Assembly: GCF_014635325.1 (NCBI RefSeq)
Contig: NZ_BMCT01000001.1
Span: forward strand, 1,641,743-1,705,742
Source of the DNA: Azorhizobium oxalatiphilum
GTDB taxonomy: Bacteria > Pseudomonadota > Alphaproteobacteria > Rhizobiales > Xanthobacteraceae
Reading direction: 5' to 3'
DNA length: 64,000 nucleotides
The position numbers and the translations under genes are program-made. The notes beneath the pieces were generated by a model. It was given only the letters and a program-made list of their open reading frames with translations. It was not told the origin of the DNA and did no database searches. This document shows positions 43,972-52,902 of the stretch, piece by piece; positions within the stretch are counted from its first letter, which is position 1; each line of letters opens with the position of its first letter.

Positions 43972-46671
43972 GTGACCGATTATCGCGAATTCCTGCGGGC
44001 GAAGGTCCGCATCGCGCCCGCGCTCGGCTTTGAGCCGCCGGTGCCCATCAATCCCGGCCTCAAGCCCATGACGCAAGCCATTGTGCCGTGGGCTTGCCGG
44101 GGCGGCCGGCGGGCGCTGTTCCTGCGCTTCGGCCTGCACAAGACTTCGACCCAGTTGGAGGTGATCCGGCAGTGCCTCGCCCATGCCGGCGGGCACGGCC
44201 TGATCGTGGTGCCGCTCGGCGTCCGGCACGAATTCTTTCTCGAGGTGGAAGCGCGCCATCCCGATATCCGTCTGAAGTTCATCCGCTCGGCGGCGGAGCT
44301 GGAGCCGGCCAATGTCGTCGGTGCCAATCAGGTGGTCATCCACCTGACGAATTACGAGACCGTCCGCGACGGGAAGCTCGATCCGCTGCTGTTCACCGCT
44401 GCCTCCCTGGATGAGGCGGCCTGCCTGCGCGGCTTTGGCGGCACCAAGACGTTCCGCGAATTCATGGCGACGTTTGCCGGTGATGATCGCAGCACCGGCG
44501 TGAAACATGCGGGGGTGCGCTTCCGCTTCGTCGCCACCGCCGTGCCGGACCCCAACGACTATATCGAGCTGCTGGCCTATGCCGCCTTCCTCGGCATCAT
44601 GGATGTGGGCGAGGCCAAGACGCGCTTCTTCAAGCGGGACAGCGAGCATGCGGACAAGCTGAGCCTGCATCCCCACAAGGAAGAGGAATTCTGGCTGTGG
44701 GTGGCCAGCTGGGCGTTGTTCGTTCAGAAGCCATCCGACCTCGGCTTCTCGGACGAGGGCTATGATCTGCCGCCGCTCGACATCCGCTGGCATGAAATCG
44801 CGTCGGACCACACGGCAGCCGGCGCGGAGAAAAGCGGGCAGCTGCGCCTGTTGGCGGACGCTTCGCAGGGTATCATCGAGGCGAGCCGGGAGAAGAAGCG
44901 GTCGCTGGATGACCGCGTCGCCCGGATGATGGAGGTGCGGGCCGAGGCCCCTGATGCGCACCGCCTGATCTGGCATGATCTGGAGAGCGAGCGCGCCGCC
45001 ATCGAGGCCGCCATCCCCACGGTGTGCAGCGTGTGGGGCAATCAGGATCTCGACGAGCGCGAGCGGCGGGTGGTTGGGTTCGCGCGCGGCGAATTTGCGG
45101 AGCTGGCCACGAAGCCGGTGCTCAACGGCTCCGGCTGCAATTTCCAGCATCATTGCAGCTGGGCCATCTATCTCGGCATTGGCTTCAAGTTCCACGACTT
45201 CATCCAGTCGGTCTATCGCATCCAGCGTTTCGGGCAGACCGGCGCCGTGCGGCTGGACCTGATCTATACCGAAGCCGAGCGCGGCACGCGGCGCGACCTG
45301 GAGCGGAAGTGGCGGCAGTTCGAGGCGCAGGCCGAGCGCATGTCCGCGCTGATCCGCCGCTTCGGCCTCGCCGAGCAGGCGGTGGCCGGCGCGCTCGGCC
45401 GGACCATGGGCGTCGATCGGCGGGAGGCGCGGGGCGAGGACTACCTGATCGTCCATAACGACACGGTGGAAGAAACCCGGTCCATGCCCTCCGACAGCGT
45501 GGACCTGATCGTCACCTCGATCCCGTTCTCGACGCAGTATGAATATTCGCCGAGTTTCAACGACTTCGGCCATACCGACGACGATGCCCACTTCTGGGCG
45601 CAGATGGATTTTCTGACCGCCGAGCTGTTCCGCGTGCTGAAGCCGGGGCGCATCGCAGCCATCCATGTGAAGGACCGCACGGTGCCGGGCGGAATCAACG
45701 GTCTCGGCTTCCAGTCCATCAACCCCTTTTCCGATGACTGCGTCGCACATTTTCGCAAGCACGGCTTTGCCTTCATGGCGCGGGTCACGATCGCCACCGA
45801 TGTGGTGCGGGAGAATGCGGGCACCTACCGGCTGGGCTGGACCGAGCAGTGCAAGGATGGCACGCGCCACGGGCGCGGCCTGCCGGAATATGTGCTGGAA
45901 TTCCGCAAGCCGCCCTCAGACCGCTCGGATGGCTACGCCGACACGCCGGTGGTGAAGTCGAAGCCCTTCTCCTTCGCCGATGCGAGCGAGCATCCGGACA
46001 AGACGCTGCCGCTGGGCGAGGCGGTGCGCCGGGTGCCGTTCGACCGTGACCTGCGGCCGGTGCCGGGCGAGGGATTCGGCCGGGCGCGCTGGCAGATCGA
46101 CGCGCATGGGGTTTGGCGCTCCAGCGGCGACCGTCCGCTGCTGCCGGATGAGCTGCGTGCGCTGGTGAAGCTGGACAAGCGCTCTATCTACCGCGGCTGG
46201 AAAGCCTTCAACCTCGCCAACATCTACGACCATGCCACGCATGTGGAATTCTGCGAGGTGCTGGACGCGGAGGGCAAGCTGCCCAGCGAGTTCATGCTGG
46301 CGCCCCCGCACATCGACCATCCGGCGGTGCGCACCGACGTGGCGCGTATGCGCACGCTCAACATGCAGCAGCAGCGCAAGGGGCGTGAGATGCACCTGTG
46401 CCCGCTGCAGTTCGACATCGTGGAGCGGGCCATCGAGGATTTCTCGATGCCGGGCGAGGTGGTGCTGGACCCCTTCGGCGGCATCATGACCGTGCCTTAC
46501 TGCGCCCTGCGCATGGGCCGTCGCGCCATCGGCGTAGAGCTCAATCCCGACTATTTCCGCGACGGTGTCGCCTATGCCGAGGCGGCTGCCGCCGGCGGCA
46601 CAGGCCCGTCCCTGTTCGATCTCCTCGAGGCCCCGGAAGCGGCCGAGGCAGCAGCGGAGGCCGCAGAGTGA
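43972..46671 (+). CDS. Fused SF2-type helicase and DNA methyltransferase
   Basis: 899 aa from GTG 43972 (AGGGGG site upstream). Residues 1-450 are an SNF2-like SF2 helicase: Walker A variant FGLHKT (54-58), DE at 147-148 (SLDEAACL), VATAVPDPND, and motif VI QSVYRIQRFGQ (412-422). Residues 490-899 are an amino-methyltransferase in beta order: motif IV TSIPF (about 515-519; IPF where D/SPP[YFW] is usual), then motif I VVLDPFGG (about 833) and GVELNPDYF. Likely modifies phage DNA against restriction, or is the modifying part of a compact restriction-like system; no nuclease is seen. Confidence 0.88.
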   Translation: MTDYREFLRAKVRIAPALGFEPPVPINPGLKPMTQAIVPWACRGGRRALFLRFGLHKTSTQLEVIRQCLAHAGGHGLIVVPLGVRHEFFLEVEARHPDIRLKFIRSAAELEPANVVGANQVVIHLTNYETVRDGKLDPLLFTAASLDEAACLRGFGGTKTFREFMATFAGDDRSTGVKHAGVRFRFVATAVPDPNDYIELLAYAAFLGIMDVGEAKTRFFKRDSEHADKLSLHPHKEEEFWLWVASWALFVQKPSDLGFSDEGYDLPPLDIRWHEIASDHTAAGAEKSGQLRLLADASQGIIEASREKKRSLDDRVARMMEVRAEAPDAHRLIWHDLESERAAIEAAIPTVCSVWGNQDLDERERRVVGFARGEFAELATKPVLNGSGCNFQHHCSWAIYLGIGFKFHDFIQSVYRIQRFGQTGAVRLDLIYTEAERGTRRDLERKWRQFEAQAERMSALIRRFGLAEQAVAGALGRTMGVDRREARGEDYLIVHNDTVEETRSMPSDSVDLIVTSIPFSTQYEYSPSFNDFGHTDDDAHFWAQMDFLTAELFRVLKPGRIAAIHVKDRTVPGGINGLGFQSINPFSDDCVAHFRKHGFAFMARVTIATDVVRENAGTYRLGWTEQCKDGTRHGRGLPEYVLEFRKPPSDRSDGYADTPVVKSKPFSFADASEHPDKTLPLGEAVRRVPFDRDLRPVPGEGFGRARWQIDAHGVWRSSGDRPLLPDELRALVKLDKRSIYRGWKAFNLANIYDHATHVEFCEVLDAEGKLPSEFMLAPPHIDHPAVRTDVARMRTLNMQQQRKGREMHLCPLQFDIVERAIEDFSMPGEVVLDPFGGIMTVPYCALRMGRRAIGVELNPDYFRDGVAYAEAAAAGGTGPSLFDLLEAPEAAEAAAEAAE

Positions 46672-46949
46672 ACGCCCCTTTGGCCCTCACCCCCTTGACC
46701 TTTTTGTCGAACGCTCGCAGCTTGTGCGGGATCGAGGCGCCTCAGAAACGCGACGATCAACATGTGCAGAGGCGGCTGGCGGCTCCCCGAAAGGTCCGCA
46801 CCCCGCGAATAGTCCAGGGTCCCCACGCGCATGTCCAGGGCGCGAGCCTAAAGGCGTGGGGGCACGACCTCTGCCGTGTTTCTGAACCCTGGGCGCGGCG
46901 CCGCTTCAGAAACGGTCCCCGCCCGCTAGGCGAGCAGAGGATCAACGTC
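46672..46949. other. Structured spacer with two hairpins
   Basis: No supported gene. CCCCACGC (46821-46828) pairs with GCGTGGGG (46854-46861), and GTTTCTGAA (46878-46886) with TTCAGAAAC (46905-46913). Could hold a promoter and a small RNA or leader for the next gene. Confidence 0.45.
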
Positions 46950-47477
46950 ATGGCACGAGCGCCACGGCGCGCGGCAGCGCGCACCCATACCCATGTCCAT
47001 TCGAGGTCAGAAAGCGGGGTCGAATGTCCCGTGGAGGCGCTCGGTCGAGAGGCCCTGAAGATGCTCGTCGCCTCGGAGCGCATTCAAGTACGGGCCTTTC
47101 AGCTTGCGGGCGAGGCGCGTTCCAAGGCCACTGATCAGTTCGATCTGCTGGGCGAACGGCAGAAGGGGCTTGAGGTTCAAGCCTCTCATCTGAAGGCAAA
47201 AAGCCGGCTTGGCGCCATCTATCAGATACATCTCATCCTTAGTGCCGCTGATTTGCTTCGCACCTGTGTGGCGGAAGGGAGCGGCGATGCCCTCACAGCC
47301 GATGAAGACCTGAGCACCATCAAGCGCATGTGTCACTCGGTGCGGGCCTATCTGGAACAGGACTGCGAGGAGAGCGCACACGCCGTGGGCAGCGACTATT
47401 ACATGCCCCATGCGTGTGATCCGCATCAACTCATCGAGGATGCTCTCTATCGTGAAGAGGGCGGCCATGCCGATTGA
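46950..47477 (+). CDS. Phage protein, hypothetical
   Basis: 175 aa from ATG 46950 (a GTG at 46668 in frame is less likely because the intervening sequence is structured and not protein-like). MARAPRRAAARTHTHVHSRSESGVECPVEALGREALKMLVASERIQVRAFQLAGEARSKATDQFDLLGERQKGLEVQ: a basic start followed by long helices. No family recognised. Overlaps the next gene by eleven bases. Confidence 0.58.
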   Translation: MARAPRRAAARTHTHVHSRSESGVECPVEALGREALKMLVASERIQVRAFQLAGEARSKATDQFDLLGERQKGLEVQASHLKAKSRLGAIYQIHLILSAADLLRTCVAEGSGDALTADEDLSTIKRMCHSVRAYLEQDCEESAHAVGSDYYMPHACDPHQLIEDALYREEGGHAD

Positions 47478-47907
47478 TATCCGGCAATCGGCACCGCGTT
47501 TCCCCGTGTGTCCGCCGCTCCACACCATCAGCCTCGCGGGGCACCCGTTTCGATATTTTCGTTCGCCGCTCGCTGGGGCACACCTGCCCTGGCATAGCGC
47601 CGACGATCTCCAACTCTGCTTGGCCTTGCCTAGTCAGGCACGCCAGCATTTGCTGCGGCAGAATCCGTATCGTGATGCCACGCGAGTGATCGCCACCGTA
47701 TCGGGCATCACGACCATCGCCCCGCATTTCATGGCGCAGGGTCTGATCGAGGCGGCGGCCGATTTCGGCTTGATCCAGGGCGATTTCGAGGCGGCCTATG
47801 TGAAGGGCGCCAGCACTGCCCTCAAGTCAATGATGGGCGATCTACCTCCCATGGCACGGCTCGCCTTTGCCCTCGCAGCATTTGAAAATGACGGAGCTTC
47901 GCAATGA
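47467..47907 (+). CDS. Phage protein, hypothetical
   Basis: 146 aa from ATG 47467 (MPIDIRQSAPRFPVCPPLHTISLAGHPFRYF). The centre SADDLQLCLALPSQARQHLLRQNPYRDATRVIATVSGITTIAPHFMAQGLIEAAADFG recalls the two-part architecture of small antirepressor or KilA-like proteins, and it overlaps the antirepressor start (ATGA), but I cannot name it. Confidence 0.62.
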   Translation: MPIDIRQSAPRFPVCPPLHTISLAGHPFRYFRSPLAGAHLPWHSADDLQLCLALPSQARQHLLRQNPYRDATRVIATVSGITTIAPHFMAQGLIEAAADFGLIQGDFEAAYVKGASTALKSMMGDLPPMARLAFALAAFENDGASQ

Positions 47908-48725
47908 CGGCCCATGCGCTTGCGTTGACGCACGTTGAGTTCCACGGCGACACGCTGTTCGCGGTGGAGAAGGACGGAGAGATGTTCATCGCGATCAAGC
48001 CGATCTGCGAGCGGCTAGGCATCGACTGGTCTAAGCAGCTTCAGCGGATCAAAAGAGATGCATTGTTGTCCGAAGGTATGGCCATCATGGCCATACCTTC
48101 GCCTGGTGGATCGCAGGAAACGACCTGTCTGCGGCTCGATCTGGTCCATGGATGGCTCTTCACCATCGACGAAAGCCGGGTAAAGGACGAGGAAACCCGC
48201 CAACGGGTGCTCGTTTACAAGCGTGAGTGCTACGCGGTTCTCTTCCAGCATTTCCACGGCGAAAACAGGCGAGCGTCGTCTGCGGGCGCGGATGACGCAT
48301 CCGAGTTGGCCTCCGACGATATCGGCCCGCTCTCCGATCTCTCGGCCCGCTGCCGTATGGTGGAGATCACCGAGCGCCTCTCCGGCAAGCCTGCGGCACG
48401 GGCGCTCTGGCGGCATCTCGGCTTGCCTTGGGTGAACGAGATGGGTCCGCGGGGTGCGGCTGTCGCCGATGAGGATGATGCTGTCGCGCGCTTCGCGGTT
48501 GGGGGCATTGAGCGGGTGAGCGGCGTGGTGACGCCTGCGGCCATGCTCTGGCCCGCCTTCTGTGCGTTCTGCCGGCGGGAGGATCTGGTCAATCCTGGCG
48601 AGCGCTGCTTCTTCACCCGCTTTGGGCGGATGGGTTTTTCCAAGCGCAAAACGGGCGGCCGGTCGGTCTATCAGGGTCTGCGTCCGAGAGGCCCGAATGA
48701 AACTGCGGGGGCTGGAACGCCTTGA
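47904..48725 (+). CDS. Antirepressor-like protein (P22 Ant N-terminal domain)
   Basis: 273 aa. HVEFHGDTLFAVEKDGEMFIAIKPICERLGIDWSKQLQRIKRD..TCLRLDLVHGWLFTIDESRV..ETRQRVLVYKRECYAVLFQHF is the P22_AR N-terminal signature. The C-terminal part is specific to this phage. Antirepressors bind CI and trigger lysis or block superinfection immunity; here the gene sits far from cI, before the replication helicase. Its stop overlaps the next start (TTGA). Confidence 0.88.
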   Translation: MTAHALALTHVEFHGDTLFAVEKDGEMFIAIKPICERLGIDWSKQLQRIKRDALLSEGMAIMAIPSPGGSQETTCLRLDLVHGWLFTIDESRVKDEETRQRVLVYKRECYAVLFQHFHGENRRASSAGADDASELASDDIGPLSDLSARCRMVEITERLSGKPAARALWRHLGLPWVNEMGPRGAAVADEDDAVARFAVGGIERVSGVVTPAAMLWPAFCAFCRREDLVNPGERCFFTRFGRMGFSKRKTGGRSVYQGLRPRGPNETAGAGTP

Positions 48726-50629
48726 CACCCTCGCTTTCCAATGCGTCGCCTGTGCCGCCCGCCGGCGCCACGCACATCGCCGCCATTCTCGCGGAGGCAC
48801 ACACCTCTGAGGGCGGCGGCTCGCCCCCGGCTTCCCCCGCAGGTCACCAGCCGCGCGAAGGGAGGGACGATGGTGGCGACGGTGACTTCGACACCGGCGA
48901 CTGGTCGCCGCTGACCGATGAGCCGCCGCCGGCCGGCTTTGATCCGCTGGAGCCGGTGCTCGCTGCCTGCGCGCTGGAGCCGCTGAACGACATCGGCAAT
49001 TCCCGCCGCCTGCGCATGCGCTGGGGCTCGGACATCCTGTTTGTGCCCAATCTCGGCTGGCATTGCTGGGACGGCGCGCGCTGGCACCGGGCCGAGAATG
49101 ACGAGGACGCGGTGCGCGTCTTCGCGCACCGCACCGCCGAGGCCATCGGGCTCGAGGCCTATGCCATGCAGCCGACGCCCCGAGAGCGCGAATTCATCAC
49201 CGCTGGCGAGACTGCGGCGGTGCGCCTGGCCGAGATCCCCCACGACATCATCGCCCTCGATGATGAGGACATTTCTGTCGGCGAGAAGAAGAAGCGCACC
49301 CGCGTCCTGAGGGATGAGGCGATCCGGCTGAAGGACGTGGTGGGGCGGGGCGCGCTGGCGCAGAAGGCGCACGCCGCCCGGCAGGCGCAGCGCCGCCGCT
49401 TCGCCACCGCCAGCGGCAACTCCGGCAAGCTGGACGGCATGCTGGGCGAGGCGCGCCCTTCGGTCTCGCGCACGTTGCAGCAGCTCGATCATGATCCGTT
49501 GGCGCTGAACGTCGCGAACGGCACCATCCGCTTCCACAAGGTGGAGAAGCCCGATCCCGAGTGCCCGGATCCCGACGAGACGCGCATGCTCGTGTCCTGG
49601 CACTATTCGATCCGGCCGCACGAGCGAAGCGACCACATGACCAAGATGGCGCCGGCCTTCCACTGTCCGGAGGCGAAGGCGCCCGTCTTCCATGCCATGC
49701 TCGCGCGCATCGTGCCGGATCCCGAGGTGAGGGGATTCCTGCAGCGCTTCTTCGGCTATTGCCTCACCGCGCTCACCTCCGAGCAGATGTTCTGCATCTT
49801 CTTCGGCGAGGGCTCAAACGGGAAGTCCACGCTGGTGGACATCATCGCCCGCGTGCTCGGCGACTATGCCACCAGCGTGCCGGTGGCGAGCCTCGTGAAC
49901 GAAAACAACCGCAAGGGTTCGGAGGCGACGCCGGACCTCATCCGCCTGCCTGCCGCGCGGTTCGTCCGCTCGGCCGAGCCGAAGGAAGGGCTGCCGCTCG
50001 ATGAGAGCCTGATCAAGGATCTCACCTCCGGCGAGCCCATCAACGTGCGCCGGCTGAACCACGAGTTCGTGGAGGTCTATCCGCTCTTCAAGCTGGCCAT
50101 CTCCTGCAACCGGAAGCCGCGCATCTACGGCAATGACGACGGCATCTGGCGCCGCGTCACCCTCGTGCCCTTCGAGGTGCAGATCCCGAAGGAGGAGCGC
50201 GACAAGGCGCTGCCGACCAAGCTCCAGAAGGAGATGAGCGGCATCCTCAACTGGATGATCGAGGGCGCCCTGGATTTCCTCACCAGAGGTGCCTTGCAGC
50301 CGCCGGAGAGGATCCTCGCCGCCACGCAGGAGTATCGCGACGAAAGCGACATCGTGGGCGCCTTCGTGCGCGCGGCCTTGGAGGTCACGAAGAGCCCCGA
50401 CGACACGGTGGAGGCCGGCGATCTCTATTCCGCCTTCACCACCTACTGCACCAAGAGCGCGGTGACGCCGGTGAGCAAAAACACCTTCAACCGAAGAATG
50501 CCGAAGGCGGCGGACGCCTTCGGCTTCGAGAAGGGCAAGGCCTCGGTCTCGGTCTACACGGGCATCCGCATCCGGCCCGCGTTCGACCCCTCACGCACCC
50601 CGTACGGCTATGGCGCGGCGGGGGAGTGA
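48722..50629 (+). CDS. P4-type primase-helicase (SF3/D5)
   Basis: Up to 635 aa from TTG 48722. After a low-complexity start, a D5-N region (LRMRWGSDILFVPNLGWHCWDGARW) leads to the SF3 helicase with Walker A GEGSNGKST near residue 362, then LPLDESLIKDLTSGEPINVRRLNHEFVEVYPLFKLAISCNRKP (motifs B/C) and a winged-helix C-terminus. It would open and unwind the origin. A symmetric repeat array begins just twelve bases after its stop. Confidence 0.92.
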   Translation: MTPSLSNASPVPPAGATHIAAILAEAHTSEGGGSPPASPAGHQPREGRDDGGDGDFDTGDWSPLTDEPPPAGFDPLEPVLAACALEPLNDIGNSRRLRMRWGSDILFVPNLGWHCWDGARWHRAENDEDAVRVFAHRTAEAIGLEAYAMQPTPREREFITAGETAAVRLAEIPHDIIALDDEDISVGEKKKRTRVLRDEAIRLKDVVGRGALAQKAHAARQAQRRRFATASGNSGKLDGMLGEARPSVSRTLQQLDHDPLALNVANGTIRFHKVEKPDPECPDPDETRMLVSWHYSIRPHERSDHMTKMAPAFHCPEAKAPVFHAMLARIVPDPEVRGFLQRFFGYCLTALTSEQMFCIFFGEGSNGKSTLVDIIARVLGDYATSVPVASLVNENNRKGSEATPDLIRLPAARFVRSAEPKEGLPLDESLIKDLTSGEPINVRRLNHEFVEVYPLFKLAISCNRKPRIYGNDDGIWRRVTLVPFEVQIPKEERDKALPTKLQKEMSGILNWMIEGALDFLTRGALQPPERILAATQEYRDESDIVGAFVRAALEVTKSPDDTVEAGDLYSAFTTYCTKSAVTPVSKNTFNRRMPKAADAFGFEKGKASVSVYTGIRIRPAFDPSRTPYGYGAAGE

Positions 50630-50640
50630 AGCGGGGTCAT

Positions 50641-50967
50641 GGGAGGCTAGGGAGCGTAGGGAGGCTGTAGTCGTCGCCGGGTTCTGATGCCGGGGGTGCG
50701 GGGGATCAAGGACTTAGCGCCCGTCGTGGGAGGCTGGGGAGGCTAGGGAGCCAGCGGCGCGGGTATGCGTAGGCGCGTGAAGTGAAATTCGGCGGGATCA
50801 GCCCGCCAGAAATACAAATACGGTTCTTATGTAAGGCGGGTTTCATCCTCCCTAGCCTCCCTAGGCTCCCACTGTTCAAAAATACGTTTTGTAATTCAAC
50901 GGGTTGTCTGGGTGGTGATCAGAAGGGAAAGCAAAATGGCTTCCCTCCCTACACTCCCTAGCCTCCC
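50641..50967. repeat. Symmetric iteron array, candidate phage replication origin
   Basis: Four copies of a GGGAGGCTAGGGAG-type unit: two forward (50641-50667, 50728-50750) and two inverted (50848-50870, 50943-50967). The outer pair are mirror copies (GGGAGGCTAGGGAG at 50641-50654 and its complement at 50954-50967), and so are the inner pair. A hairpin GGCGGG/CCCGCC (50791-50807) marks the centre, and AT-rich DNA (50808-50840) lies beside it. The layout is that of an initiator-bound origin. Confidence 0.8.
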
Positions 50968-50988
50968 ATGGCTTGGAATGGGTGCTTC

Positions 50989-51849
50989 ATGAAGCGGGTG
51001 GATATCGAACAACTGGTGCGGTGGACCTATCGGGATGAGCTGCCGAAGGTGGAGCGCGACACGGACTTCTCCGCCGGTATCCCCTCGTCCTGGTCCTCTC
51101 TCGCCCGTTATGGCGAACTGCTGACCGTGGTGCAGGAAGGCGACATCGTGAACCGCTGGGGTCTGGTGCCGTTGGACGGCGATCACGAGCCGCATCCCGA
51201 CGCCCTTGTCGTGGCCGACGCGGTCGAAATGCTCGGTGAATTCGAAGTGGCGCTGCCGGACGGTTGGAGCCCTCTGTCCGACATGGGCGATCTCGGGCCG
51301 GAGGGCGTTGAGGCGGTGCGGCGGGGGCTGGATCGCCTCTCGCCCGTCGATCCCAACGGCCGACGCACCCTTCGCCAGCCTCTTGCGCGCCTGATCATCC
51401 GGAATGCGGTGCTCGGTTGCGCGCCGTGCTGGGAGGCCGAAGCGCCGGAGCGTGTCATGGTCACCGGCGCGAATGGCAAGCCGCTGTGGTTCCGGCACCT
51501 GACGGAGACAACTCCCGGCGCCTTTGGCCCCGTCACCAGCACCGTCGAGGTCGACGGCTTCAACGCCTCCCGCCAGCGGCCCTATCCCGGCGCCTACCGG
51601 AAGTTCGCGCTCCTGCCTGATCCGACCTTCGCGGTGGTGGAGCGGGGCGAGTATGAGCTTTGGGTTGCGGCCCTCGGCCTGCTGGTGGAATTGCTCGACG
51701 GCAAGCTCTCCGCTCACATCCCCACGCCCAGCGCTCGGCTGTCGCGGCCGTGGGAGGTCAGCGCGCCGGAAGGGCGAATTTTGCCATCCTTGGTGGTGCC
51801 GGCACCCGTGCCTCGCAGGAAGCCGAGCAGAAGCTCAATCTCCGCTTGA
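50989..51849 (+). CDS. Phage protein after the origin region, hypothetical
   Basis: 286 aa from ATG 50989 (MKRVDIEQLVRWTYRDELPKVERD). Long stretches LARYGELLTVVQEGDIVNRWGLVPLDGD and RLIIRNAVLGCAPCWEAEAPERVM; acidic, helix plus sheet. This protein type is frequent beside replication or packaging genes of Rhizobiales phages but has no name I recognise. A strong terminator follows. Confidence 0.72.
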   Translation: MKRVDIEQLVRWTYRDELPKVERDTDFSAGIPSSWSSLARYGELLTVVQEGDIVNRWGLVPLDGDHEPHPDALVVADAVEMLGEFEVALPDGWSPLSDMGDLGPEGVEAVRRGLDRLSPVDPNGRRTLRQPLARLIIRNAVLGCAPCWEAEAPERVMVTGANGKPLWFRHLTETTPGAFGPVTSTVEVDGFNASRQRPYPGAYRKFALLPDPTFAVVERGEYELWVAALGLLVELLDGKLSAHIPTPSARLSRPWEVSAPEGRILPSLVVPAPVPRRKPSRSSISA

Positions 51850-51892
51850 CGCGCGGCTGGATCTTGGTGCATCACTTGTCACGGATAAATAG

Positions 51893-51926
51893 AAACCCGG
51901 TTCGCTACTCGCGAGCCGGGTTTTTT
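51893..51926 (+). terminator. Rho-independent terminator
   Basis: AAACCCGG..TCGC (51893-51905) pairs with GCGA.CCGGGTTT (51911-51923), then a T-run. It closes the replication transcription unit and separates it from the late genes. Confidence 0.92.
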
Positions 51927-51949
51927 CTTGGGCAAGGGGAGGTGGCGAT

Positions 51950-52489
51950 GTGACCGTCCAGACCACCTTCGATGCCACCGACTTCCTCCGCGTCGCCCGC
52001 ATCTTCGAGCGCCTGCCGCCGGACATTCAGGCGGTGGCCTTCCGCCGGGCGGCGGGCCGAACCCGGAGCGTTGTCGAGCGCAACTTTGCCCGCTTCTCGG
52101 CGCTGCACATCAAGGTGCCGCAGAAGCACGTCAAGGCACGCATGCGCTCCAGCCTCTCGGGCGGCGACGTGACATTGGTGGTTCGCTCCACCAACATCCC
52201 GCTGAATGAGATCGGGGCGCAGCAGCGCGGTTACGGCGTCCATGTCCGTGGGCGAGGCCGATACGAGGGGGCCTTCATTCCGAAGGCCTCGGCCAAGCGC
52301 GCGGCAGGTCTTGTCCTCAAGCGCATCGGCGAGCGCCGATTGCCCACCGAAATGCTGTTCGGTCCCAACCCGGCCAATGCGGTGGACCGCACGCCGGCGG
52401 GTTATGAGGACATGCTGTCGGAGATCGCGAGGGGCGAGTTCGCCTCGGTCATCCTGCAGCAGGTCACCTACCTGCTGAGCAAGGGCTGA
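51950..52489 (+). CDS. Minor tail protein Z-like (gpZ/GPZ)
   Basis: 179 aa from GTG 51950. AVAFRRAAGRTRSVVERNFARFSALHIKVPQKHVKARM and NIPLNEIGAQQRGYGVHVRGRGRYEGAFI match the lambda-like minor tail protein Z family, which completes the tail end that joins the head. Its position before the packaging genes instead of with the tail module is odd. Confidence 0.75.
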   Translation: MTVQTTFDATDFLRVARIFERLPPDIQAVAFRRAAGRTRSVVERNFARFSALHIKVPQKHVKARMRSSLSGGDVTLVVRSTNIPLNEIGAQQRGYGVHVRGRGRYEGAFIPKASAKRAAGLVLKRIGERRLPTEMLFGPNPANAVDRTPAGYEDMLSEIARGEFASVILQQVTYLLSKG

Positions 52490-52787
52490 CCTCCGCCGGA
52501 CTTGCGGGTCGGCCCGCGGGTCAGCGCGGCCGGGGTGCCCCGGTCGCCCGGCGGGGTCGCGGTGTGACATTCGTCCCGTTTCGGCCCCCAAACGTGACCC
52601 CGCCGCAACACCTCGGCCCCTCCCGGCGGCCGACCAGGGGGCAGGCCCCCCCATTCAGGGACCGTACCGAGCCAGAAACCGAAAGGACGGGAGCGGCGCC
52701 CCCGGCTTTTCGCCAGTGTGGGGGCTCGCAGGCGGTACACGGCACGCACGCGTGCTGCACGCATCAATGCACGCGAGGAATGCGACC
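52490..52787. other. GC-rich spacer before packaging genes
   Basis: About 300 bases with no gene seen. A late promoter or cos site could lie here (upstream of the Nu1-like gene, as in lambda), but no specific sequence is recognised. Confidence 0.35.
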
Positions 52788-52895
52788 ATGCGCACCACCT
52801 ATCAGCGGCCGGACGGCTCCACGATGGTGGAGGTGGCGCCGCATTGCTTTGTTGAGCGGGAGGCGGCGCTGCGGCTCGGCCTCATTCTGAAGTAG
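52788..52895 (+). CDS. 35-residue protein upstream of the terminase, hypothetical
   Basis: MRTTYQRPDGSTMVEVAPHC.. with a GAGGAA site eight bases upstream, ending seven bases before the terminase small subunit GTG. Small ORFs like this are common before terminase genes. Translation is plausible, function unknown. Confidence 0.55.
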   Translation: MRTTYQRPDGSTMVEVAPHCFVEREAALRLGLILK

Positions 52896-52902
52896 GCCGA
52901 CC

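Noticed and set aside
43927-45870. Long minus-strand frame opposite the helicase-methyltransferase
   Set aside because: Sense-strand motifs (VI, IV, I) are unmistakable; the antisense frame lacks any.
50641-50967. CRISPR array reading of the GGGAGGCTAGGGAG repeats
   Set aside because: Repeats occur in both orientations, spacers differ greatly in length, there are only four copies and no cas genes are near.
52490-52787. Lambda-type cos site before the terminase genes
   Set aside because: The position is right, but no cosN-like dyad or repeated cosB boxes could be recognised by eye, so it is not called.
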